Notes: generated by a model from the sequence alone, not told the origin. Positions 20,792 to 33,975 are shown, numbered from the stretch's first letter. The stretch: DNA of 64,000 nt from Temnopleurus reevesii (GCA_036244855.1 BQKZ01000267.1:82845-146844); one strand, 5' to 3'. Translations and numbers: made by a program.

Positions 20792-23478
20792 TTCTACAAA
20801 ACCATCATCTCCTTTTCTTCTCTTTGATCCATTAACTGTTCTACTTCACAGCACAACATTGCATTGGGTGTGTGAGATTTCAAGCTTCCCTGTAGTGAGG
20901 GATTCAACAAGAAGTGCATGCTTGAATCTCTGTACTACAAAGATCTATCACAGAGAGAATACATTTAGGTCAAATTGTTAGCAGAAAATTGTAGAATGAA
21001 ACTGAATCAATACAGTTAGGTTTCTGAAAGACAATTTGCTTTGATTTAATTTACATAATCAATGTAGAGTAAAGACACTTTTATTTCACCTATATCTGGT
21101 GGCAGCAGTGGGATAGACATTACTTGTTTTGAACATTTATTGATTTTTACAGCCCTACATCAACAATTTCTTCATTTCAATATAAATAGTACCTTGGTTT
21201 AGGTCTAAAGGCGTAAATATTCAGAATTGAATGAGAAACGCCTTTAAATATAAATTCATCATCATCATCTATTTGTTTTCTCCTTAGTGAGTTTTATCAT
21301 TCTCCATTGTATTTGTATCTGATTTTGACACTAAATATGCATATTTCGAGATGAGGAATGAAATATCAATGACTATATGAAATCAGGGAACTCAAGGGTG
21401 ATTACAATCCAAGTGGAATGTTATGCTGCAATGCATAAGACCTTATTACAAGGTTTGTTCTAATTAAGTCTGCACGTAGGCCCACAAATCAAAAGAACAG
21501 TTAAAACTATGCCATATTTTATAAATTTTCTGTGAAATATGATACCAATTAGAATAAACTAGAGTCCTTTATTGAGGTTTGAAGCTCAACGTTAGAATAA
21601 GACTGCTTGTGCTATTAAAACCACATCAATTTTTCACTGTGTTTGAAATTTTGATTTAAATGAGTTTGTGATTTTATCTTCAAAATGACAAGATGTGTGG
21701 ATTATTTTTCTCTTAGTCAAAGCACAGCAAAGTTTTAAAATTTTACTTTCTTCAGTCTTGTCTCTCTTTTAAAAGAAGAAAAAGTGCAAACTGAATGAGT
21801 ACTGGTCTCATTCAACAAGCAAAGGAAAAAAAGAAAGGTATCAAGCATGAGGGAGAGAAAGAAAGCAACATGAATAAAGAGGGGGAGCAGAGGGATAAAA
21901 TGGGTGAGCATTTAACCCTGCATATCCTTAGTATAGAGAGCTATATTTTCTTTCAAGACTACACAAAATACACAATACCTATTGAAACTCAAACAGATCC
22001 AAAGTCTTTTGTAAAGAGTAAGATCGCTGTGGCATGTTAACTGTTGGCAAGGCCCCAGGGTTCCCACTATGAACAGAACTGAAGTTAGCTCGTTTAGAAA
22101 CGATGATTATATGCTTTCTAGTAAATCCTCATTTTTTCTTTCAATGCATTTTCCTGTGCTTATAATTTAGCTGCTTGAATATTCTTAAATTGGGGTTTAG
22201 ATTTTCTTTGGTGAATTTATGAAAATATAACTTATTTGGCGCTGTGCATGGGGATAAAATAACCTTTGGAAATAATAAAAAAATATAAACCTGGGTCAAA
22301 CGTTAACAAGTTTAGTGATCTGTCTAGACACTGTCTTCAAATGCATTGTGTAAAGCACCAAAGTTTTCAATGCCTAAAATGTATGTTTGCTGTCCTGCTC
22401 AAATGTAGACCAAGCTGTAATAATCTGTTACTTGTGATATCTAAAATGTTAATACCAACAACCTTTTTCAAGTGTCAATAGTTTGCAATTAAAATGATCA
22501 AGATTAAATTACTTGATGTCTCAACTGACTTTCAAATGCCTATAAACTCCATGAAAAATTGTTAATATTTTAAATTTCTTAAAATAATAGTGAATTGAGA
22601 ATGGATTTTACTGTTACAAAATATTTTGGATATAGTAGTCTCTTCAGTTATTGATTCAGGTAGACCCAGCTATACATACATTCCTGATGAATAATTGTTC
22701 TGGAATTCAGGGATTCGTTTACATTTTACAGGATTCTTCGGTGTAAAGTCACAACCCGCAATATTTGTTCTGTTTTCTTTGCGATGTTCTTTTTAGCTCT
22801 TTCTCTATATTGATTCTCTTCACTAACACCAGCAAGGCCAAGCTATTCTAATCCTGTTAATCAAACTGTAATAAACCCAATGTTTGTCTTTGTGTTATCT
22901 AAATGCAATCCTTAATGAGACCTCCTTTGAGTTTACATGGCAAACTGTACTCAGAATATGGGCATCATGATATATTGGTCAGTATATGGTTCTTTTTATT
23001 TATCTAGCGTCTGGTATTTTATTTTTGTTTTGAAAGCATGTCAATACTTCTAAAGTAGTTATTATTATGTCAAAATAGATCACCCGAAATTTGACAATAT
23101 TATGATATTGAAACCTAAAGGCTGCAGCTCTCCAACTCTTGATGCAGGTCTTATTCTCATGATTATGCATGTTTTTTTTAAATTAATTTGATGTAAGATT
23201 ATGTAGATTTGTAATATATTTCCACACATGTAGACAACCATTCAATGTTTTGGATGAAAATATATGGTGCAGAACTTGTCTTTTCCGGATCAGGCTTCTG
23301 AGTGTGCTTATTGTACATTTGAGCTGCAAGTTAAATTTAATTTGATATAATTCCTGAAGATGACTTTGAAAAAAAAGAAGCCTGCACCTTTATACCCTTA
23401 AATATTTGGATTCTCATTTTCTCTTTAAAATTTACTTCTGTTTAGTATTGGGTCACATTTCTCTCTTCTTTTTCATTG
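20792..23478 (+). other. probable intron sequence
   Basis: AT-rich unique sequence with only short ORFs (an 81-codon Lys-rich frame at 21,795 and a 71-codon frame at 22,266). Polypyrimidine-AG words occur (for example near 22,731) but the following frames lack good donors. No repeat element is recognised. Confidence 0.45.
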
Positions 23479-23520
23479 GCAAAATGTCACAATCTATCTG
23501 CAAAATGTCACAATCTATCT
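23479..23520. repeat. 21-bp perfect tandem duplication
   Basis: GCAAAATGTCACAATCTATCT is present twice in immediate succession (23,479-23,499 and 23,500-23,520), about 155 bp before the candidate exon at 23,676. Confidence 0.95.
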
Positions 23521-23675
23521 GCAATTTTTTCCAGTTGAAGAAATGTTGAAGAGAAAACCAACAGCCACAAAAATGTGTATTGTCACAGGTCTGTTAAATG
23601 TACATGTGTACAGTCATATTCCCACTTGAATCAAAGGAATGCAATTTTGAAATTATTTTTTTTCAATTTTTGCAG

Positions 23676-23749
23676 ATGTGATTTGTTCATCCTGCTCAGA
23701 AGTAAAGCAGATCAAACACGGCTCTAATCCAGTCAGTTCAGTTCAGCAG
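23676..23749 (+). CDS. candidate exon 2 (74 nt)
   Basis: A good acceptor (TTTTTTTTCAATTTTTGCAG) precedes an open segment ending at CAG|GTGTGC. Entered in phase 1, as exon 1 requires, it reads D-V-I-C-S-S-C-S-E-V-K-Q with about 25 codons, and exits in phase 0. It would add a closely spaced Cys pair to the protein. An alternative donor 8 nt downstream (GCAG|GTCATC) would change the exit phase. The donor is only moderate and the exon short, so chance is a serious alternative. Confidence 0.3.
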
Positions 23750-26689
23750 GTGTGCAGGTCATCTTCTTTGTACTCTCAATTATTTGAATATTTGCTGTTT
23801 AGCATGCTATTTTAGGTGCATTGTTTGGCCAAACCTAACAATGCTTTCTTGAGTTAAGTCAATCAGAGGGGAGAATTTGACAAGTGTTAGGTTGAGTTTG
23901 CTCTCTATTCTGCACTGTTTTCATTTCACATACTTCATCATAGAATCACATTCATTGAAAATATGTCACATCTTTTGAAAACTTGGCACAAATTTATGAA
24001 ACTATGATGTGAAAATGTGTCATTTGAAGGAAAGTAATAAATACAATATTCAGCTACCCCTTTCTAATTTGCTTTGGGGTTGTTTTGAAGACTATGTCAC
24101 AAGTCTTGGTCATAGGAATTTTAAATTGTCAAAAGTGCGAACATGTATTTTGCTTGGAATAAAACATTGTAATAAGTTCTTGGATTTTATTGCATTAAAA
24201 ATTTACCTAGTTTCAGTATGGATATTGCATCATCTTATTGAGGCAACTGGATCTTGAGCCGTTCAGTGAAAAGGAATTTCATTTATATAGACTTCATTTC
24301 AATTAATGCATTTGCACAGGTTAATAAAACTGACTTCTGACTTTCAAAAAGGCTTTAAATAATTGTCCAACGCCGTATATGTCTCTAACTAAGATTTTCA
24401 GTACATTTTTTGAAAGGGGACAATCGTTGCACAAGGTAGTCTGTTCCAGACACGAGTTTATACATATATGCAATGTGGCTGTCATCTTCAATATGTAGTC
24501 CATGTGAGGTCCGTGTGAGAATCTGTGCCTATGCATCGAATAATGGTTACTTTTTAAGGCCTTTTCTGCATTTATCTATACCCATTCATCATTTGATACC
24601 GAAGGTCATTGTTCTATGCTAGTATTGTGTTTCATTCATATGACCTGTGCTAAAAAATAAGAGGGAACAACGCTGAGAGGTGGGCATGACTCGTTATCAA
24701 AACCACAATAGAAACGGCAGAATTATCACGAAGCAGAGCCACTTTTTTTTGCTTTGAGGAGTCTCCCAGCTAGACAGTAACACAGTAGATTCAGAGTTAT
24801 TCTTGAGCAAAAAATACAAAGACTATATAATTAACATATGTACCAAAATAGACTGGATTACATGATCTTATAGACAGGTCTGTTTGAAGCCTAATCAGCA
24901 TAGCAACACATTTATTATAATATAAGTGCAATTTTAGCCCTTTGTAACAAGTCGGTATCTCCTTTGGTAACGGAACTAGATTAATATCATAATTTTAAAC
25001 CTTAAATATTCACCATCAGGTGTAAATTTACATAATCATAGCTACCCTTGTTTTGTTTTCCTCTCAAAGTGTCAAGCACATTACCAACCCCTTATCAATG
25101 ATATGTATTTTCTGATTTCAGCTTATTTTTCCACCTGTACAATTTAAATGAAGCATTGTGTGAGAAATCTTAGGATAAAAAATGGTATAAAAAGAAAAAA
25201 GTTCAATCATGATTTGATAATATGGGGATCCATTTTTGTGCAGGCCAAATACATATAGATGCAGTGGTTATGCTTCCATGGCATGATAATAAACATATTC
25301 ATCAAGAAATTATTTGATATTTGGATATCTCTTAGTTCCGGTAATTAATTCTGGTCCAGTAGAGAAATATATCCTGGCATCAATTCTTATATAAATATAA
25401 AAGTCTCGAGAAAATGGCCTACAGATGGAAAACGTACAGGGGTCAAACTCTTGAACAAGTTGACTATTCCATGTATCCATTTCCTGGCAGGTCTTTGTAT
25501 GGTTAGTCTTACAAGACTTAATGTCGATCTGGGAGTATTGGTTTTCATGAATTGTGTCAACATATAAGGGAAGGCCAGTGCTGTAATACTGGAAGCTTTA
25601 TATAGTCAAATGACCCCACAATCAAACATAGTGCTTTTCTAATTACTAGCTGTTAAATTTCCCCCTTTTTCTCTCCACCATCTTTTGAATAGATCCCTCT
25701 GCTGCAATGAGCTTGCAATTAAAAAAAGAAGACCGAAAAAAGAAGGGGGAAAAGTATTAAAGGACTGAGATTGAAAAGTCTCCATACTGTAATACCAGCC
25801 CCAGGCTACAGTAGCCAATTCATTGAAACATGGAAATTGCTTCTAAATAACCGTGAATTTCAGACAACCGCAGAGACTTGACGCACAATAGGGTGCAGTG
25901 TAAAATGGGGTCTAGTGTCATTGTATGGTTCCACATGCTACCCCCTTAAATCAATTAACGCTATTTGAGCATAAGCATAGTTATGGTTAGAAAATATGCA
26001 GGCTACAGGTTCATTTATGCGCTTTTATTTATGCGCAAGCATGTACCCAACTCCATTCTCTAGACTAATACAGTATACAAATTGTACAAATTATATTTCA
26101 GTTTCAACTAAGGCTGTGAATCAGTGAATTATCGTATTCATATTCTGAAACTTTTCCCAAATGGTTCTCCTATTTATAAGTGAGGTGAAAAAACAAAATC
26201 ATCAAAGAAAATAGAATTGACGGTTTGGTGTCTAGTTTCATAGAGTATTGTATTTGTTCCTTGTATTTCTTTCATTTAAGCAAATCATAATATTCTGCCA
26301 AATTGTACAGGAACAATTTTATGTGTTAATTTGATTGGACCTACCCCATGTGTCAGGGCATACAAACCCACTTGACAGCACAAGTTCCTTTTTACTGACA
26401 GTTAAAATAAATTATTGATCATCTTGATTCAGCGATGATTTTTTGTCACATCATATCTGCCTTACTTATAAGAATAGAACATGAACCTACACCACCTGCC
26501 AGTAGGCAAATTTTAAAATGTTTCCCTATCCTACCGTGATTTCCTATAGAGAGTATGACTTTGAATCCTATTTAATACTCTGAAGAAAGACCTGAGAAAT
26601 TCAGCTTAGGGTCAATGGAATCTTGGTCAGTACTTTCTGAGTTTGACACTCTTCCAAGGTTAAGTTCAAACCAAGGAACCCCTTCTCAG
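23750..26689 (+). other. probable intron sequence
   Basis: AT-rich unique DNA. The block near 24,660-24,790 is less AT-rich (GAACAACGCTGAGAGGTGGGC) and could be a conserved non-coding element, but this cannot be judged from one genome. No gene or mobile element is supported. Confidence 0.4.
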
Positions 26690-26886
26690 CCGCTCTGCAA
26701 AGTCTGCGTTGCGCCCATGCTGTTGCAACCGACCCCAACCAGAGAAACGTGCATGAACATCGACAGTGGCGATAGAGGAATTAATCGTGTGTTGTACAGG
26801 TTGGAGCGAATTTGGCTTGCCCCGCTCCGGTTGAAATGTATCCTTAGCCTCCCTAGTGGGCACAAATCTAAATTACAAGCACACAG
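26690..26886 (+). CDS. doubtful internal exon candidate
   Basis: A GC- and CpG-enriched 197-nt segment bounded by CCCCTTCTCAG and ACACAG|GTGAAA, open throughout in phase 0 and exiting in phase 2. The frame starts PLCKVCVAPMLLQPTPTRETC and has four or five cysteines. Against it, the minus strand is also open for 65 codons across the same segment, and the exit phase does not match the terminal exon proposed at 46,818. It may instead be an old transposon fragment. Confidence 0.18.
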
Positions 26887-27079
26887 GTGAAAGTGATCTG
26901 AGGAGGTGATATGCTTTCTCCTGGAGTCTCAAGCTATTTGGCATGGTAGAGATGTGTGAGTGACAGAGTTAGGTGACAAGTACCTAAATATTGAAAAGTT
27001 TCTTTTTTGTATGTCAGGTTGCCATGCTTTCTTACCATTCCCTTTTAAAATAGGATAGCGCGCTAGCTTTGTGTTTTAA

Positions 27080-27591
27080 AGCCCATGTATAGTTTTGGTA
27101 AAGATTAAAGAAATGTGAATTTTGGGGATATATACCATGACATATTAGTTTGTATACACATTTCAAGATCATAGCATAATTTTCTACGAGCGAATTCTTA
27201 TGAAAATTTGAATTTGACCGTTAAATCGTATTTAGCGCCCTCTCTTGGTTATAACATTATTTTGCTTTTTATTGGGCATATACAAAATTATTTCCAAGAT
27301 TTAATTAAAGCATGCTAAAAAGGAATACATAAAGTATAAATTCTGAAATTTTCATCCAATTCTGTCCATGAGACACTGTCCTTTATCAAGAAAGAAATTA
27401 TTGAATTAGCGTCGGGGGCTACGACGCTAAAATATTTTCCACACTTTAGGTTATAACTTTTCTGAAACTTGTTAATTTTTCGTACAATCTTTTGTACAAC
27501 ATGTTCATGATATCATGTTTCTTTTTAAGTAGATTTGAAGACAAAATTTGGCGATAAAAATATTGGCTTTTACCAAAACTGTACTTGGGCT
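27080..27591. mobile_element. TTAA-flanked non-autonomous DNA transposon (MITE)
   Basis: A 23-bp terminal inverted repeat starts AGCCCATGTATAG at the left end (27,080-27,102) and matches the right end (27,569-27,591) with two mismatches. Both ends are bordered by TTAA (27,076-27,079 and 27,592-27,595). Length 512 bp with no coding capacity. TTAA target duplications are characteristic of piggyBac-type elements, so it is probably mobilised by such a transposase. A perfect 9-bp stem (TTAGCGTCG with CGACGCTAA, 27,406-27,430) lies inside. Confidence 0.85.
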
Positions 27592-29299
27592 TTAAAACTA
27601 GTTCTAGACATGATATAACTATATTGATATTACATGGTAAGTGAATTGTGGTATTGTTAATTCTCTTATTGATTAGAAGACCAAGGTATTTTGTTTTGGT
27701 CTTTCATTTTGACCTCAAACAGTTTCATCCAAAGTTCATCAGATGAAATCAATATTTTTTCAAATTATTTTCCAGTTGCTTTATGAAAAGAAATACTCTG
27801 TGTTTGATATATTGGCCCTTTCCAGCTAAGATTAAAGTTGATGATTTATACTCCTCTGAATGCTTTGTAAAGGAGGGGTATTGATTAGCAACTTTTTTTC
27901 ATGATCTACTATAGAGGCTTTCCAATTGTTTGCGGTCTGTATATTTTGAAAAGGAATATAATTACTATCACAGGTCAGGTTTGTGGCATGTGTAGCTTTA
28001 CACTTGTTTGAACCCTGCGTTCAGTCAAGTTCACTCTGCACTTGTTATCGTTTGGAGTCATTGATTTTGAAGTTGAATGAAACCGAATGGCTTTGACGAA
28101 CCAAAGAATGATACCCACAGGTTCTTAATGGCTGATCTACATGTTGCTGGTTTGATATGTAATGTTATTGATACTTTGATTAATATCGACTAAATTACAT
28201 TTAAACTTAAGCCTGCAATTAAGATTAGGCAGCAAGATTCAGTCCTTTGAAACTTGCGTGTGGTGAAAAATAAAAATAAAACAGCATGTAGACCAAATGC
28301 TCTCATTTGCTGGAAAATGTTAAAGCAAGTTCTTCCCACAATCCTGCAAAATTCTCTGCTCTGACATTTTAATCCAGGTGTATTCATAGAATCAGGCGTG
28401 AAAATTTATTGAAAATGGAGCAGATTTTTCATCTTTTAATGTTATGCCAGGGAGATATAGAGAGAAACAAATTTTCTGAGTTGTATCATGAGGATCCCTG
28501 CTCCCTGTGGCTTGTATTTTGATTGCGTGTACTTTTTTGTGTGCCAAGAGAAAGGACCAAAGTATCAAAATGGGCCACATTAGAGCCCAAATGGGAAAGC
28601 AAACAAAATACAAATTGACACGTTGATTTTGGTTCGACAGCTAGACCACAGCAGGATCTCAGCATGTGAGGGATTGGGGGTGAGAGAAAGAAAGAGCGTG
28701 CGATCGTATCTGAGGGGTGACGTGACAATACTGCATGTGCACAGGTCGCGAGGGTGTACGACTATGATATTGAGATCTGTATTTGCAGTATGACTCATAA
28801 GACAAATACCTTTGAAAAGACTGAAGGTTTGGATGGAAAATAGAGAGTTGGAAAGAAGGGGAGAATGAGCAAGAGAAGGGAGAGAAATAAGAACAGTATG
28901 GAACAATAGAACGTTTCACGTTCATGACCCAGCAACTGAAAACCACTGAAGATTTTTTAAAATGGAGGGAACATAAGTAATTTGATGTGAAAGGCACTGA
29001 ATGCCCCAAGGAGTTGTGCAAACAACAGGTCGTTCAAGTTTAACAGTTGGTCAGTTATAACTGCCAAGATTGTTCAAATACAGGTTTGGAGCGAATCAGC
29101 AAATTCTTTATTTTTTTTTGTTTGCAGAAAACTCAAACATGACTACCTATCTAATCAGTCAAAGAAGAGTCTTTTGTTTTCCATCCCTCTTCAAAACTTT
29201 TCAATGTAAATCAATGATTGATGAGTTCCCTCTTCCCAGCCATTTATTTTGGTCCATGCCACCATTTACTCTCCTGAATTTCATTATACCTTACATTCT
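27592..29299 (+). other. probable intron sequence
   Basis: Mostly unique AT-rich DNA. At 28,600-29,020 several overlapping minus-strand ORFs (up to 120 codons) reflect a purine-rich stretch, not a gene. Within it lie a CRE-like TGACGTGA (28,718-28,725) and an AP-1-type TGACTCA (28,791-28,797). Confidence 0.4.
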
Positions 29300-30515
29300 T
29301 GATGATGCCCAAGCAGCCATCCCACTGCTGCCACCATATTAAAAAGATGAACAAATATGTCAATTCTTCAGCTTGTGTTTATATGTATCCAGCTATTCAT
29401 TTGCTGCTGTTGTATGAAGAGCATCTGTGATTGTAAGATGAATGATATCTTTAAGTAGCCATCCCACCGCTGCCACCAGTTTTAAATGTCCAGTGATTGT
29501 CAGGAAAGTGTGTTATCTTCAGAAGATATAGAATTACATAATTCTCTAAGGGTTGACATTGATATACATACTCATAACACTCACATGCAGACATTCCACA
29601 TCTAAGAACATACAGAGTTTGTATTGTGGAGTCCATCCTGAAAAGGAGAGTTTATTTGTAGGGTGAAAATAACCAAGAAATTATCCCACCGCTGCCACCA
29701 TATTGGGGACATAAGTAATAGATGAAAAATGTACATGTTAGTATCCAGCTCCTGCCTTCTTGTTCACATGATTTGTGATGAACTTAAAAACAAATTTCTA
29801 ACTTTTGATCATTGTATAAGCTGCTATGCCACTGATGCCATCATTCTAAATGTTTAGTGGTTGTAAGGGAAATGAATTGTATCTTCAGAAGATATTGAAG
29901 TAGAACCCTTTAAGGATTAGCAGTTACTTGCCATCTAAACTATTTAAAATCCTTACTTTGCACACATGAACACACACGACGAACACACACAAACCAACAT
30001 GTACAAACATAGAATATTAGGGTGATGACTTCCTGCTAGTAAGTTTCAAGTAGAGTTCTTGTTAGGTTAAAATGCTTTTGACCTATCCTCCTGCTGCCAC
30101 CAATTTAAGAAGCTAAATAGTGATGAATTGAGGAATAGGAAACTTCTTCAAATGATATTTACATGAAAGTGACAGTCTAGCTGCTGCTGCTGTTTGAAAG
30201 TGATCAATGATTCTAAGCTGAATAAGAGTTCTCTCAGTTCTCAATGCTCAGTGATTGTCAGGTATGGATGTGTTATCTTCAGATGATGTAGAAGTAGAAC
30301 TCTAGTGATGCAAGCCACCCAACCAAACTGTATCTTTGACACACCAGCCACCCAACCAAACTGTATCTTTGACACACCAGCCACCAAATCTATTCAAAAC
30401 ACACAGATAAACTGACAGACACACAAGCAAACACACATACCCATATACCCCACACACCCACAAACTTGGAGGATATTAGTCTTCCTCATCTACCCTGCAA
30501 TTAAGGTTGTCTTTT
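29300..30515. repeat. degenerate satellite of about 380-bp dimeric units
   Basis: Three diverged copies start near 29,305, 29,683 and 30,073 with a CC(A/T)C(C/T)GCTGCCACCA word. Each copy contains a second half with (C/T)AGTG(A/G)TTGT.AGG and TTATCTTCAGAAGAT-like words (near 29,490, 29,855 and 30,250), followed by a CACACA-rich part and a GATATTAG/GAATATTAG word. The two halves of each unit are themselves related. Divergence is substantial, so the array is old. Confidence 0.7.
30314..30385. repeat. 33-bp tandem duplication inside the satellite
   Basis: Two identical 33-bp copies beginning GCCACCCAACCAAACTG (30,314-30,346 and 30,347-30,379) plus the start of a third. A recent local duplication inside the old array. 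Confidence 0.95.
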
Positions 30516-33500
30516 TCCTCGGAACAAGGAACTCCTCCCTTCTACACGTGCTGTTTGCGGCTTTTCTGATCAGGGCTGGCAGTCTTGGCATGAAGGGAAA
30601 TCGGAGTCTTCCTGGAAGTGACGAGTGAAAAATTGGAAAGGATTCAGGTCTAGAGGACAAAGCAAGACAGCAGGATAAAAATAAAACAATTTACGGATGT
30701 CTCTGCTTTGTGTTGCGGCTCATTACCCAAGGGCTTAGTAAAGCGGTGGGACATGTGACAGAACCTAATCATACTCTGCGTCAAGCCCTTAGTTTATGAA
30801 AATTTGCTGTAAAATGCCAGAAATAGAACAGACCAAACCTTAATCCACTGTTAATCCAATCTAAAATCGACATGTGCTTGTTGGTTTCATGGCTTTTTTC
30901 ATGTGAAAGGAGATATGCAATTACAGTTTTGGTAAACAGCTTCTGGCATTGTTATTGATTGAAAATTATGCTTGCGTTTCATCGCTTGTGCCTTTTTTCT
31001 TGTCTTTAGAAGAATGTCCAGGTATACTGTAGATACAAAGGTACAGACCTTATTCTTTTGGTCTCAAGAATAGATGAGCATTTTGTCCTTCATCGATTAT
31101 GATCGCTGTGGTGTTCTTGGTATCATATGTTTAATGATGACATTCTCCAATTTTGAAGATTAGCTATTTAGATAAAAGTGTCATCACACTTTGTATCATG
31201 TCCATTTAATGTCAGAGATTTAATTTCTTTTATGGCACAGTGAATTTTCTTTAGCGTAAAAAAATGTTAAACTGTCATTGGGCATTGGTAAAATAAAACT
31301 ACCCACATGTATGTAGTTGGTTAAGCTCATTGATTGAGCGACCTGCTAGAAATTTAGTTGCTGGTCAATAATTCTATACTGACATTATATATGTAGTCAA
31401 AAGAAAAATGATCCATCAGGGATAAGTATTATTGATGACATCGTGAGATAAGTTATTTGATCGTGGCTGTACTTCTGTAGACACTTACTGCTCAGGTAAT
31501 TCAAGCTTTATAATCATTTGGAGGGTTGGGTTAACATTAACACATGAGATAGGATCATTCTCTTATGGCATTGATTCTTTGTTAATGAAATGAGAAAGGT
31601 CTCATGAACTGTGATCATAATGCACCATTGTAAGGATGTGTACCCGAAATTGTACATTAAATCAATACAGGATTTAAACAAAATGCAATATCAGAGATCT
31701 AAAAGATTGGGACAACTTGGGGGTGAGGAAATCATATTATTAGCTTTTAGCAATTGAATGGTTTTTGCATCAATTGGGTAGATAGCAATTGAATAAATTC
31801 TGGTCTGTTGGCGTAAAGGTAAGAATTTATTCAATTAACAATTTAAATGATTTATGAATAGGATGAATTTCTATTTTGCTGGAATGTTGGTATTTTCAAA
31901 ATTACGTTGAGATTTCCCTCTTTATCAGACAATTTTGGTTTTTACACCAATCCAATGACAATGTTTGCGAATTTAACTTTAATCCAATGTGGCTTCTTAC
32001 AATGAAAACGCCATGGAAGTTAGAAAGTCAAATCATTTGAATCCCTAGAGAGTAAAGATGAAAGTTTAATAGAGATTGATGTACTTAATGGTTTCCAAGC
32101 AATTGAATTCCCTTTCAGAGCCTGACAGCAAGGCTGAGTAAATCACACCGTAAATTGCTGCCTATAATTATGGGGCATACATAATACAATTCCATGTCCT
32201 TATAATATCATCGCTGATGATCAAATGCAGATGTCTTAATGTGATTTATCTTATACTCATACACAGACCAAAGGCAATAGTACAAAGAGAGATGGAAGAA
32301 GAGGGAGAATAATGCTCGTACCATTTAATACACCCTGACACTGTAATCCATCAAAAATTAAATTTGAATGTTCGTCTAAATTTGGTTATTTTGCAGTGGG
32401 ACGGCCATATTCAGGATTTTCTTTTCCAAATGTGACTTTGGAAGGTGCCCCATTATTCTGGCAAGTCAATGGTAGTTAGTGTTTCTTTTCTACGGGTTCT
32501 GTGTCACGTTTTCTTTGTGCGTTGGAATGATTAATGACACGATTCCACCTCCCCAATAGATCATTCTATTCTATCCAGACTGAATACATTGTAAGCCCAG
32601 TTTGATATGAATTGAAGTTGATGGGCTAAAATCTCACACCAATCATCTCCATTTTTAGAGGCTAGTTTGGGGAGAAAAAAGGATTCCTGTATAGTATCAT
32701 TGCTGTTTGTTTGGTGTATTGTATCTAAAGTAAAGAAAGACTCCAATAACCAAGCTCACAATTTCTCACTTTTTCAAGCATGCTCTAAAGTTTTGATATT
32801 GTTAAAATTTGGAATGGAAATCAATATGGGAGTGAAATCTTTGCAATGGAGCAAAGATAGTTGAGCAATGCAGCACTTTATTTGCGGCATTTTATTAGAA
32901 TGAGAATGAAATTACCACCAGTCAGTAAGTTTGATCTTCTCAAATTTGGCTAGGTATTTAAAAAGAATAATTTTACAGATATTTGCAGAGCTCTCTTAAT
33001 TTAGTAGACGAACAAATGATCTAAAAGGATTATCATTAAACAAATATTTTTAAAATAATATCTGTTAATATTCAAATCCAAATTCTACATGGGAATCTAT
33101 CTGGAGCATTTGATGGTAAAACTTATTCTACAGATAAGCTAACTTTCCAAAATGAAACATGATGGTTATTAAGCAGGTACGCTTGTGCTTATTCACTTAT
33201 GAAGGTGAAAATTCATTTTGGCAGTGTTCATTTCATGATATCACAATATAACAAAATTTAAAGTGCAAAGAACATTTGTAAAGTAATTATTCAATTTATT
33301 AGTGAATGATTCCACTGAAGTAATTTGATGTTTTGTAGTGATTTTGAAATTATCACAATATATTACGTTTACATGTCAGTAATTTTTCCTTGCATTTTTA
33401 AGGTTTAGGTGAAGGTTCATTATCAGTATGGGGTATTGTAAAGCATCCCATTACTATTATGATTACAATAGCTAATATGCCTTTAGTCCTCACCTACAGT

Positions 33501-33584
33501 AAGCCGAGTTGCTATTCAGGCTAGTGTTTAACAATTCTTTAAGTCATTTAATTTGTGGTGGAACGCCAGAGAGAAAAATCATAA
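30516..33584 (+). other. probable intron sequence
   Basis: AT-rich unique DNA with ORFs of at most 65 codons. No repeat element or exon-like segment stood out. Confidence 0.4.
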
Positions 33585-33975
33585 TTGATCTTTGGCGATT
33601 CCTTGATATCCGAAGGTGAAATCGCAGGTCTGATCTGGCGGAATGCCAATAGACCACAGGTGTTCGCGATTTACAGTTCTCCCACCAGACCAGGGCCACT
33701 GTACGCCGCTGTATTTAGTCGCGTGAAAGCATTTTCACCGGGCGCTTTTGTGTGCTTGTGTCATACATTACAAACACTCACAAAAGCTTGTTCATTGTCA
33801 TCTCCCTTGATTTCTCAGCATTGGGCGACCACTGTATTTTCTTCAGGTGTGTGACGAGCGTCGTTTGCCTTTCTGCTAACTTTGCTGCTGCCTCCCCTCC
33901 ACGCTTAAGTGCGAGGAGAGAGAGAAGTAGAGAATTGACAAAGGTCAGATGAAAGAGAGAAAGAGAGAGAGAGAG
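33585..33975. other. GC/CpG-enriched patch within the putative intron
   Basis: About 350 bp clearly richer in GC and CpG than its flanks (GTACGCCGCTG, TTAGTCGCGTG, CACCGGGCGC). An 89-codon plus-strand frame starts at TTG and ends at TGA. Purine-rich GAGA sequence follows at 33,915-33,976. It could be an alternative promoter, an enhancer or a transposon fragment; nothing visible decides. Confidence 0.35.

Noticed and set aside
28486..29021. Overlapping minus-strand ORFs of 80, 108 and 120 codons
   Set aside because: Different frames overlapping in a purine-rich stretch (pyrimidine-rich on the minus strand), which depletes stop codons; no splice context.
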